Of a stretch of 64,000 nucleotides of DNA, positions 44,457 through 53,160 are shown in pieces (within the stretch, counting starts at the first letter, position 1; each line of letters begins with the position of its first letter). The notes beneath the pieces are model-generated. The model saw nothing but the letters and a program-made list of their open reading frames with translations, had not been told where the DNA came from and did no database searches. The position numbers were made by a program, and so were the translations under genes. Source of the stretch: Imbricaverruca yamaguchii (Eukaryota > Arthropoda > Thecostraca > Neoverrucidae); the NCBI GenBank assembly GCA_034440575.1, contig JAOTOL010001646.1, forward strand, positions 3,400,001-3,464,000, written 5' to 3'.

Positions 44457-47400
44457 CTACGACGAGTTGCTGCCTGGGACGGTCGCTGAGGCAGGGACAG
44501 GCGCCGGCTCGACACCCACGGCATCGAGCACGTCGAACACGCCTCTCGCGTTGTCGTACAGCGGCTGGAGGTCGGCATCTGCGGCGGAGTCGTCCAACAG
44601 CCGCCGCAGACACAGCCACACCGTGTCCGAGTCGTACTGGGCGGTGGCGAGCAGCAGCCGGGCCGCGGCCGTCTGCAGCTCGTCCGGCTGGCGGCAACTG
44701 AGGTAAGGCAGCGCGGCCAGCACCAGCTCCTCCACCTGCAGCACGTCCAGTCGCAGCCGCGCCGCTATCTCGCCCAGCAGCCGCAGGCACGTCGCCTGCA
44801 GCTTGTACGTCTGCGAGTGGGCCAGGTTCGCCGTGGCGCCGCGGGTGGCGCTGGCGTCGGCCTGCGCGCGCAGCCAGCTGAGCAGCGGCCGCAGCGGGCC
44901 GGTGGTGACGCGGTGTCGCAGGAAGTCGCCGGCGCAGCAGACGACCGCGTGCAGCGCCGTCAGCGCGTGCCGCAGCAGCAGCGGCTGCTGCCGGGCGGCG
45001 CAGCAGCGCACCAGCGGCTGCCAGCAGCGGGCGGCCAGCGGCAGCAGCTCGTCGGGCCAGGCGGCCAGCAGCCGGCTGCCGGCGGCCAGCGTCGCCAGGA
45101 CGTCCACCTGCACGGCTATCTGGTCGCAGTCGAGGAAGTGGACCGCCTGCAGCACCACGTCTCGCACCAGCTGCAGGTGCGGCGGCACGGCACGCTTCTG
45201 TTCCGCGTCTGCGTCGCGCTGCGTCTCCGGCGCCGGGTCGGCGGGCGCGTCCTCCGGCGCGCTCCAGTGCTGCCGAAACTCTGCCTCCGCCTCTTCCGGC
45301 GGCTCCTCGACGGCGGCGAGAGCCAGCTCACGACGCAGCGCCATCAGGCGCCGGTGGTGCGCCAGCAGCCGCTGGGCAGCCGGCGGCGGCGGCGGTGGGT
45401 CGTCGGCTGGCGCCGGCTCCGGCGGGTACCAGCGCGCGACGGCGTCGACGGTGCGCCGCAGCGCCGACAGACACGCCGCGCCGCAGTGTTCGTAGTCCTC
45501 GTCCAGAGCGCGCATCACCGGCCGCACCATGTCCTCCAGGTAGGGCAGCGCGTCCGCCATCCCCGGCTCGGAGAGCTGCAGCACGGCGGCCACCAGCAGC
45601 GGCGCCACCTGGCGGCCGCGCCGGCACGCCAGCCGCGTGCGCACGTGCACCGCCAGCCGGCCGACGTTGGCGAGGATCAGCGCCGGCACGCCGCGCTCGC
45701 CCGCCATGGCGGTGACCGTGGCGCGCGCCGCCTCCGGAACCAGGCCGTCGGCGCCGCCGGCCGCCTCCAGCACCGGACACAGCGCCAGCAGGTGCAGCGC
45801 CCACTGGCGGCCAGGCGTAACACGCGCCAAGTGGGCGAGGCCCTGCAGGCCGAGGCAGCGACACACGGCCGACCGTTCCGGCTCGATGAGCAGCAGCAGC
45901 GGCTCGGGGTCGATCAACTGCTCCAGCTCCGGCAGCTGTTGCACCCGGCGCGCCGACAGCAGAGCCGGCTCCTGACCCAGCACCAGCTGGTTCCAGATGA
46001 CGCGGTCCTCGTCCGAGTCGCCGGCGTCGAGCAGGTCAAGCAGCGTGATCAGGTCGCCGTGGCAACCAAGCAGGCGACACGCCGAGCAGATGCGCCGCCA
46101 CACCTCCGAGTCGTCGAAGTGCTTGAACCGCAGGAACTCCGGGAACCGAGTCGGTCCGCCGATTGGTCCGTGTGGCGTGACGTAGGCCACGACGGCGGCG
46201 TCCGACCGCAGCTCCACCAGCTGCGTCAGGCAGCTGATCAGCCGGCGCACGTGCGCCGACGACCCGGTCAGCTGGCGCACCCGGGGGCCCAGCAGGTGGA
46301 GGTAGCCCTCGAGCAGCGACAGCTGCACCAGGCCGGCCGTTGTGTCGTGGCTGCGCACGACGGTCGGCAGTCGCGTCACCAGCGCGTACAGGTCCTCCTC
46401 CACCACCTCGACCAGCGTCTTGGTCAGCGCCCGCTCCTGGACGGCCCGCAGCGCCGTGTCGGCCGCGGCGCGCACGGCGGCCAGCTCGTCGCACGACACC
46501 AGGATCAGCAGCTGCAGCAGCGGCGAGGCGCAGTCGGCCAGCGTGCCGGCGCACTGCGTCAGCACGCGCCTGCCCAGCTCGACCAGCGCGAGTCTGACGT
46601 CCGGCTGGTGGTGGCGCGTCAGCGGGCTCAGCGCCGACACCATCGGCAGCAGGCGGGCCGACACCGAGCCCAGCCACGCCTCGGAGCGCTCCAGGCTGGG
46701 CAGACGCGGGTCGGCCGGCGACGCGGCCGGCTCGCGCGCAGCGGCGTCCCGCACGGCGTCGTCCGACAGCACGTGGCAGACGAGCGCCGTCCAGGCGTGC
46801 AGCGCGCGCGCCATCAGCCGGTGGCCGTGCTTCAGGTCGCCGGCGAACACGGCGTGCAGCGCGCTCAGCACGCCCGGCAGCAGCGCCACGAACAGGCGCG
46901 AGCTGCGCCGGCGCAGCGCCGCCGGCAGCTGCTGCTCGGCCCGCTCCGTGCCGGCGCACGCCAGCAGACAGTCGACGGCGGCCAGCCGCAGCTGCCGGCT
47001 GCGCTCGCCGCGCACGGCCGCCACCAGGTGGAACACGGCGTGGCCCAGCGCCAGCCGGCCGCGCTCCGAGTAGAGCGCCTCCAGCGCCGCCGGCCGGCAG
47101 CTCAGCACCAGCGCCGTGCCGCAGCGCAGCACGGCCATGCGCAGCTCCTCGCTGGTGGCCGGCGGCGTCGGGTCACCGGCGCCGGCGCCCAGCAGCAGGA
47201 ACACGCGCTGGAACAGGTCGAGCGCCAGCGGCGCGCTGTCGGCGCCGGTCCGCTCCAACACGGACGTGGCCAGCTCCAGGGCGGCTATGGTGAGCCGCTC
47301 GTCCCGACCATGCGCGCGGATCACCGTGTACACTGGGAAGAGGATGTACTCCTGGAGACCCTCCAGCGTACCGGCGTCCGCCTCGGCCAGCGCCTCCTGC

Positions 47401-47498
47401 AGCTGCTGCACATTTTTGTACGTCGGGTCGTTAATCAGGCAGACGCAGGTTGGCTGAATGCGGAGAAATAGTGGAGACTTTTTTGGTGTGGACTTCAT
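44457..47498 (-). CDS. TTI1: TELO2-interacting protein 1 homologue
   Basis: Open frame of 1013 codons, close to the roughly 1090 residues of vertebrate TTI1. TTI1 is an alpha-solenoid (HEAT/ARM) scaffold of the TTT complex (TELO2-TTI1-TTI2), which with R2TP and HSP90 matures PIKK kinases such as mTOR, ATM and ATR in the cytoplasm. Diagnostic regions are the N-terminal QEYILFPVYTVI (residues 50-61), and in the C-terminal half a HEAT pair around VHFLDCDQIAVQVDVL, then CCAGDFLRHRV, YKLQATCLRLLGEIAARLRL and LPYLSCRQPDELQ. A proline/acidic linker separates the halves. No intron interrupts the frame. The true N-terminus is uncertain: CTATTTCTCCGCATTCAG|CCAACCTGC at codons 15-16 looks like an acceptor, so an upstream exon may replace MKSTPKKSPLFLRIQ. 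Codon use is strongly GC-rich. Confidence 0.92.
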   Translation of the reverse strand: MKSTPKKSPLFLRIQPTCVCLINDPTYKNVQQLQEALAEADAGTLEGLQEYILFPVYTVIRAHGRDERLTIAALELATSVLERTGADSAPLALDLFQRVFLLLGAGAGDPTPPATSEELRMAVLRCGTALVLSCRPAALEALYSERGRLALGHAVFHLVAAVRGERSRQLRLAAVDCLLACAGTERAEQQLPAALRRRSSRLFVALLPGVLSALHAVFAGDLKHGHRLMARALHAWTALVCHVLSDDAVRDAAAREPAASPADPRLPSLERSEAWLGSVSARLLPMVSALSPLTRHHQPDVRLALVELGRRVLTQCAGTLADCASPLLQLLILVSCDELAAVRAAADTALRAVQERALTKTLVEVVEEDLYALVTRLPTVVRSHDTTAGLVQLSLLEGYLHLLGPRVRQLTGSSAHVRRLISCLTQLVELRSDAAVVAYVTPHGPIGGPTRFPEFLRFKHFDDSEVWRRICSACRLLGCHGDLITLLDLLDAGDSDEDRVIWNQLVLGQEPALLSARRVQQLPELEQLIDPEPLLLLIEPERSAVCRCLGLQGLAHLARVTPGRQWALHLLALCPVLEAAGGADGLVPEAARATVTAMAGERGVPALILANVGRLAVHVRTRLACRRGRQVAPLLVAAVLQLSEPGMADALPYLEDMVRPVMRALDEDYEHCGAACLSALRRTVDAVARWYPPEPAPADDPPPPPPAAQRLLAHHRRLMALRRELALAAVEEPPEEAEAEFRQHWSAPEDAPADPAPETQRDADAEQKRAVPPHLQLVRDVVLQAVHFLDCDQIAVQVDVLATLAAGSRLLAAWPDELLPLAARCWQPLVRCCAARQQPLLLRHALTALHAVVCCAGDFLRHRVTTGPLRPLLSWLRAQADASATRGATANLAHSQTYKLQATCLRLLGEIAARLRLDVLQVEELVLAALPYLSCRQPDELQTAAARLLLATAQYDSDTVWLCLRRLLDDSAADADLQPLYDNARGVFDVLDAVGVEPAPVPASATVPGSNSS

Positions 47499-48064
47499 CC
47501 TGGAAGAGGCGAGAACTGTTCATCACTACTACACGTTGCAGATGGCCTTCACGCCCACCCACATCACCAATGGCACACCGAATGATGTGGTGAATGGTAA
47601 TACTCGTGTTACCGGGGCAGCATTGGCTTCGGAAACCATGACATGACAAGTCAGACCATCAGACAAGTCGATGTGGTAGCTTTTCGAAAAACCGTTGTAC
47701 ATCATGGAAAAAAATGTTTTTGTTATCAACGCATCACTGTGAAGATTCAGGACTGTACACGATGTCATGTACTCCTAATCCATAATCCCGCACAAGTGAC
47801 GGATAAACAACTCCTGGAGGCAGTTGCGAAGAGCAGTCGAGCGTCAACATGGTGCATCCCATTCGCTACACAACATGGCTGCACCGTTTCTGAGGCGTAA
47901 CCGGTGGCTATGGCCAGGCATCACCGATCACGAGCGCAAGTCGTCACGCTCATCGACAAGCATATAGTAAACAACGGTATTGGACGTATTCATAATGTGT
48001 TGTATTGCTACAATGCAGACGGATTACACATTCGCCAGCCCACAAACACCCCAAAAAAGCACGC
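47499..48064. other. Spacer between NSUN4 and TTI1
   Basis: 566 nt between the NSUN4 stop and the TTI1 start on the same strand. It should hold the NSUN4 3' end and the TTI1 5' UTR or a first exon. No consensus AATAAA was seen on the minus strand. Short frames here have no recognised domain. Confidence 0.4.
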
Positions 48065-49498
48065 CTACTTCACTCTGACAATCTTGGCAAAGTACGTCGG
48101 ACCGTAGTTGTTCAGCACGGACGGCAAGACCTGCTGGCCGTACTTGATTCCCACACCTCGCGCGAACCACATCGAGCCGTAGAAGGGCTGCATGGCGTGC
48201 TCCATGTCCTTCACCACCACCTGGATGTCGGTATCCTCCCACAGCTGCTTGAGCGCCATGTGCACGACGCCGTCGTTCTGCACGGGCGACAGAGTGCACG
48301 TCGAGTACACGACAGTGCCGCCCGGCCGCACCGCCTCCACCGCGCGCCGCAGCAGGTTCGTCTGCACCTGCGGCAGCATGATCCGCTCGCGCGACCGACG
48401 CACGCTGAACAGACTGTTGTCGTCCTCGGCCAGCGAGTGACGGTCCGCGAAGCACGGCACGTCCACCAGCACCCTGTCGTAGGCGTCCCGCTCGGGCAGA
48501 CTCTGGCCGTCGCGCCGGCTGACTGTGACCGTGCACGGCCAGTCGGCCGGCGGCAGGTAGTCCAGCAGCACCTGCCGCAGCCGCCGCAGCCGGCCCGACT
48601 GCGTGTCGTGGCACACCAGCGAGCCGGGCCGCAGCGTCTGCAGGATGGCCAGCGCCTTGCCGCCGGGCGCGGCGCACATGTCCAGCACGGCGTCGCCCGG
48701 CTGCACGTCCAGCGCCAGCACGGGCAGCAGCGACGCGCCGTCCAGCGGGTAGTAGTCGGTGGCGCCGGACGCGGCGCGCCGTGGCCGCGGGAACAGCGAC
48801 ACGTCGCCGCTCGGGAAGGCGAGCACGCGCAGCGCGTCCGGCAGCGCCAGGCACACCTCGCGCTGCAGCGCCACCTTGAGACTGCCGTCGTCCTGGCCGA
48901 ACTGGAAGTAGTCGCCCTCCTCCAGCCAGTCGTCGTCGCCGTGCAGCTGCGACGCCGGCACGTAGTCGTGCAGCACGGGCGCCGCCAGCTCCGACGGCTG
49001 CACCACGCGCAGCCGGCCGGCCGCCGCCGCGTCGGCCTCCGCCTGCGCCGCCGCCGCGTCAGCTGCCGTCTGCGCCGTCTCCGCCGCGTCGGTCGGCGCT
49101 GCGGCCGCGCGGGTGGGCGGCGGCGCGTGGGCGGCGGTCGGTCGGCGCGACAGCCGCTCCTGGCGTTCGTCGGTGCGCCGCCGCAGCTCGGCGGTCAGGT
49201 CGAGCGCGCCGGCGGCCGTCAGCCGGGCGACCGTGTCGGCCACGCCGCCGTAGTGGTTGACGAGCGCCGTCGGCTTGGCGCGGCACAGCAGCGCCAGCCG
49301 CATCGAGCGCCAGCGCGGCCCGTACGTCTCCGGGTAGAAGTGGTCAAAGTGCTTCATGGCCAGCGCCGAGCCGGACTGGTTCTGCCGCACGGCCGCCCAG
49401 TGGTCGGCCTTCCTGCCCTTCCAGCGGCGGCCAGCCTGCGCCCACGCTCGGGTACAGCGTGTGCACAGCTCCTTCACATTCGCAGCGCGTCGGTTCAT
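48065..49498 (-). CDS. NSUN4: NSUN4-like mitochondrial rRNA m5C methyltransferase
   Basis: 477 codons without an intron. NSUN4 methylates a cytosine of mitochondrial small-subunit rRNA and partners with MTERF4 in mitoribosome assembly. The N-terminal part (residues 48-90, KHFDHFYPETYGPRWRSMRL, LVNHYGGVADTVARL) matches the NSUN4-specific region. Residues about 118-165 are an alanine-rich insertion making the protein longer than the human enzyme (384 residues). The Rossmann methyltransferase core has the SAM-binding CAAPGGK (275-281), the DVPC motif with C349 and the STC motif with C401, the two cysteines of the m5C mechanism. The end, NNYGPTYFAKIVRVK, matches the family C-terminus. The basic N-terminus MNRRAANVKELCTRCTRAW could be a mitochondrial targeting sequence. 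Confidence 0.93.
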   Translation of the reverse strand: MNRRAANVKELCTRCTRAWAQAGRRWKGRKADHWAAVRQNQSGSALAMKHFDHFYPETYGPRWRSMRLALLCRAKPTALVNHYGGVADTVARLTAAGALDLTAELRRRTDERQERLSRRPTAAHAPPPTRAAAAPTDAAETAQTAADAAAAQAEADAAAAGRLRVVQPSELAAPVLHDYVPASQLHGDDDWLEEGDYFQFGQDDGSLKVALQREVCLALPDALRVLAFPSGDVSLFPRPRRAASGATDYYPLDGASLLPVLALDVQPGDAVLDMCAAPGGKALAILQTLRPGSLVCHDTQSGRLRRLRQVLLDYLPPADWPCTVTVSRRDGQSLPERDAYDRVLVDVPCFADRHSLAEDDNSLFSVRRSRERIMLPQVQTNLLRRAVEAVRPGGTVVYSTCTLSPVQNDGVVHMALKQLWEDTDIQVVVKDMEHAMQPFYGSMWFARGVGIKYGQQVLPSVLNNYGPTYFAKIVRVK

Positions 49499-50079
49499 CG
49501 TGCTCAGTCGTAATAAGCCCTGTGCAATAGATTCGGTGGTTCTTATTGGCTACTAGTCGACGGCCAGCAGAAACACGTCTATGCTGTCATATGTATGCAT
49601 CAAACGCGTCTTGCGACACACCATCTATCCTATTACTGCTTTTTACAGAGTCGTGTCTAGTCCTGGAAAACATCCACGTATGCAGGTTAACGGAGCCGCA
49701 AACAACAACGGTCACTCACAGTAGGTCCTAACTCTAACTAGGGACATCATTTATTCTCAGCGTCCTGAAATTGACTTTTTGTAGAGTGGGGGATAACAGG
49801 GGTGATATAAAAAAGCCAACATTGTGTAAGAATGTGTAAACACGTATAGATAATGCCTACTAATGAGTGATCATCTATGATCTTTACTGTAGTGGTTGAG
49901 TTAGCCGTCAGTAGATGTCACCGCTGTCGCCCCCTCAGCTGAGCTATGTGAGCCCAATACAATTCTCGTTCTGACTTCCCCGCATGGTTAAAATATTGGT
50001 TTTTTGCTAGGTATGAGATGTCGAAACGGGCAAGGAAAAGAAAAGGGAATGTGGGGCCAGTTTCACCTTATGTTTGGCT
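49499..50079. other. NSUN4 upstream region
   Basis: On the minus strand TAGCCAATAAG lies about 50 nt upstream of the NSUN4 start and could be a CCAAT-type element. Nothing else is recognised. Confidence 0.3.
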
Positions 50080-50310
50080 GGGGTCAATTTCACCTAATGG
50101 TTGGCTGGGGTCAATTTGACCCTATGGTTGACTAGAGTCAATTTTTCCTTATGGTTTGCTGGAGTCAATTTGACCTGATGGTTGGCTGGGGTCAATTTGG
50201 CCTTATGGTTGACTGGGGTCAATTTGACCTTATGGTTGACTGGGGTCAATTTGACCTTATGGTTGACTGGGGTCAATTTGACCTTATGGCTGGCCAGGGT
50301 CAATTTGACC
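50080..50310. repeat. 27-bp minisatellite, about 8 copies
   Basis: Unit GGTTGACTGGGGTCAATTTG plus ACCTTAT with point variants (GGTTTGCTGGAG, GGCTGGCCAGGG). AT-richer than the other arrays. The 27-bp period keeps frames open on both strands. Confidence 0.94.
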
Positions 50311-52049
50311 TACAAGATCACAAATTGGACATCCTAGAAAGATGAAAAATTGAGCCTGCTGCAGCTGACATGTCATTTTGAATGGTTTCCTTTTAAAGTT
50401 TGTTTCAGCTGGTGACCTTCAACTGGGGCAAAAGGAAGCATTTGATGAGTTTGAACATATTTTTACCATAGGAGCTAATAACTGCCATATATCTGGCTAA
50501 GCCAGGTATCTCCATCTTTCATTATTTTCCTCGCTCCTGACATTGCTTTCTTGAATCTGATACCTAACTCTATTTTGGTCTTAGTGTGCCTCCATTGCTT
50601 GCACAAATCCAACAGCAAAATTAACCATTCAGGGAGCAAATTGAAACAATAATTTCCTAGGGAGGGTAATATTGAAGACTGCAAGAATCCAAGACCATAT
50701 TGTTTTTGCATGCCTGCCATGCACTAACTTGTGCAGCATTCCCTCATTTTCAATAATTGCATTGCAAAACTGGCTCCAAGCACCAACTTGGTTCCTGCAT
50801 GACTTCATATATTAGAACTATATCATAAAAGCTTGCTTATCATGCTTGGACATTGCTTCAATACTTTATAAACACAACAAAAATGCATTTCAGCTGCATT
50901 GAGGAACAGGGCACAAAGTTCCTCATTGTATGGTTTTTGTTGTCTATAGCTCCATAATGTTTGGGAGGATTTCCTTAACCATGGTGACTGAACCTGACAC
51001 TATTTTGTACAAGACTTGCTAATTTCTGACCTGTCTACCCTGATGAGAGACAGCTCCAGGAGTTCTGCAAGGTATGAGATTGTATCTTCAACAATATTTG
51101 TCTTGTTCATGGTCTTGTTTTCTCTGGAGCTTGGCAGGAGCAAGGAAAACATGCTTGTAATCAGTTTGTTAATTTTGGAACCTTGGCAAACCATATCATG
51201 TTCCATAGCTTCAGCCAACAAACTACCAATACATGAAAACAGCCTTCCTTTTATGATATTACCCACCCAAAAAAAAAACAATTAATGATATTAGGGAAAG
51301 ATGGAATTCACCTTTCATGATGTTCCCTGGTCAGTCAGGCTGCAAAGCATGGCAAACTGCTTGATGAGCCACACCAGCCATGGAAATAAGTATGCACTGA
51401 AATGCACAGGGAAAGAAAACATCTGCAAAAAAAAGAAATTGGATACATGCACCAAATGCAAAAAAATCAGGTGCCCTTGTTTGTCCAGTGCAAGGCACAT
51501 ATTGACACCCAATACTAGTGCTACTTATACAAGAAAGGGAGTGCATTCTTGAATGGATAGAATTCAGTTTCTCTCTGAAATTTTGTTGACGACTTGGTTG
51601 AGAGGAAGCTGAATTATTATTTCGGCATTATATAACATTTTTCATTATATTTGACATTGAAGTCGTCTGGAAACATTTTTCCAATAAAAAGCACAATGTA
51701 CTGATGCTCTATGAGGACGTAACGCGCGGTGAACAATTGCAAGGCAACTGTACCGCTACATCCACAAATATGAACCTAGGTAGGTGGGTACTTACCTACC
51801 TACCCACCCACTTATACGGCCTTGCCACCCACCTTGGAATCACGGGAAGCACGTTAACACAAGACGTGAGGGTTGAAATGTGGCATGCGGTTTTCGGCCT
51901 TGGCACGACCAAAGCGATGTATACGGCTATTGGGCACGACTATTGAAATGCTAATGTAACAAAAGCGGAAATTCTGCCGCATGTTCCCAGGGTTTTGGGA
52001 TACCATATTTAGAAGTTTTACCTTTGCACAAAGTGGTTGTTATTTTTCT
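50311..52049. other. CpG-poor intergenic sequence, no gene recognised
   Basis: From 50340 to about 51560 CG dinucleotides are scarce compared with the rest of the window. Frames at 51000-51281 (minus, 93 codons) and 51301-51552 (plus, 83 codons, with CTKCKKIRCPC) may be transposon remnants. I could not assign them. Confidence 0.35.
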
Positions 52050-52240
52050 TTACTTTGATTGGTTGGTTGGTTATTGGGTTGGTTGGTTACTGGTTTTACG
52101 ACACATCGACCGTTGAGTCATGCAGCGTCGCCAATCTCCCACACCGATTGGTCGCGGGCGAAGAGTAGCGACAGGTGAGAATCGAACCCACAACCTTTCG
52201 ATTGTGAGACGAGCAACTTACCCCTAGGCCACTCGTCCCC
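52050..52240 (-). mobile_element. tRNA-derived SINE
   Basis: Minus strand starts GGGGACGAGTGGCCTAGGGG (A box GTGGCCTAGGGGT) and carries GTGGGTTCGATTCTCAC, a perfect B box in a 5-bp T-stem. The anticodon region CTCACAATCGAAAGG resembles tRNA-Val(CAC), but stem mismatches make it a derived or dead tRNA rather than a functional gene. The body continues to CGCTGCATGACTCAACGG and TCGATGTGTCGTAAAACC, ending in AACC repeats. That 3' part resembles the hairpin-tail module found next to it and at four other places. Confidence 0.75.
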
Positions 52241-52300
52241 GTTGGTTATTGGGGTTTAGGGGCGCATCGACTACGTCGGTCATGTAGCGCCCATTACTTC
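52241..52300 (-). mobile_element. SINE/LINE 3' tail fragment (hairpin-tail family)
   Basis: Plus text TTGGTTATTGGGGTTTAGGG, GCGCATCGACTACGTCGGTC, ATGTAGCGCCCATT. It is the best-preserved copy of the module, with GGGGCGC and GCGCCC able to pair. It directly abuts the SINE head at 52240. Confidence 0.6.
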
Positions 52301-52414
52301 GTCACTCAAACAGTAAAATGCAAACTAAAGTCAGTCAGAATGACATGCACGAGGTGAAGTACGGATGTGATGCGATGCCTTGCTACGAATCATATTTTGT
52401 TGGTTTTAGAAGAA

Positions 52415-53160
52415 TCAGTTAGCTGCATATGTTACAGAAAACGTGATTGTTGATAGGAATCGGAAAAGCTGTCCCGATTGAACTATGGGAGACTCGTTGC
52501 ACAGAGCTTCTCTAAGGGAGAGAGAGACACTCCCAAAGTGGCGTCTTCGCTCATTGTTAAGTTGGCGACAGGAAATCAATACATGCCGTACTGACAGTGC
52601 GTCGTGGCACCTTGGACATATCAGTTTGTCGCTACCGGTCAGAAGGTAATAACGTGTGTCGTAGGTGTGCCCAATTCGCAAGCGGCACAGTGCAACCTCG
52701 TTCCGTCTATTTGCGTGTGATGACGAAGACCATTCACCAAGGGATGGTTTGACTTCTCTCAGTTTGTTGCCTATCATGGCGTCCCAATGGGGCTGCCACT
52801 TCTTGAAGAGTAGGCCCTTAATTTTTGGATAGAAGTCGGAGGATGGGAGGGAGAGAATTCGTGTTTAAGGAGCCTGAGCAGCACGCTTTGCTGCAGCATC
52901 AGCGGCCTCGTTGCCACAAATTCCAACATGACTCGGAATCCAGCAGAAAACTACTTCCTTGCCACTGATGGTCAAAGAACTAAGTCTGACCAGGATTTCT
53001 TGTACTATTGGGTTTAGTGGATAAAGCCCTCCCAGCGCGATCAGGCAGCTGAGCGAGTCGCTGCGTTCAGCATCGGTTGATTCGATAAAACTCAGTGCTT
53101 TACTTTGGTAATTGAACACACTAGGACAATTTATCTTGGCAGCTTCCTCGTGACCTTCCT
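52415..53160 (-). pseudogene. Non-LTR retrotransposon remnant: RNase H and C-terminal region
   Basis: Two minus-strand frames. The upstream one (53119-52865) reads SDSLSCLIALGGLYPLNP, then VVFCWIPSHVGICGNEAADA, the RNase H motif with HVGxxGNExAD of Jockey/I-type LINEs. The downstream one (52777-52415) has VALCRLRIGHTYDTRYYLL, then CPRCHDALSVRHVLISC, the cysteine/histidine C-terminal region that follows RNase H. A stop and frame change separate them and the reverse transcriptase is missing. This is a 5'-truncated dead copy. Confidence 0.8.

Noticed and set aside
44817..47471. 884-codon plus-strand frame opposite TTI1
   Set aside because: Antisense shadow caused by strong GC bias at third codon positions of TTI1. 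The sequence is low complexity (RQQRRHLAAAPARQ) without domains.
48005..49513. 502-codon plus-strand frame opposite NSUN4
   Set aside because: Same GC-driven antisense shadow; the minus strand has the conserved methyltransferase motifs.
51301..51552. Zinc-finger or transposase C-terminus (CTKCKKIRCPC)
   Set aside because: The cysteine pattern does not match a family I can name and no adjoining domain is seen.
52168..52240. Functional tRNA-Val gene
   Set aside because: A and B boxes are good, but the anticodon stem has mismatches and the sequence continues into a SINE body with a simple-repeat tail.
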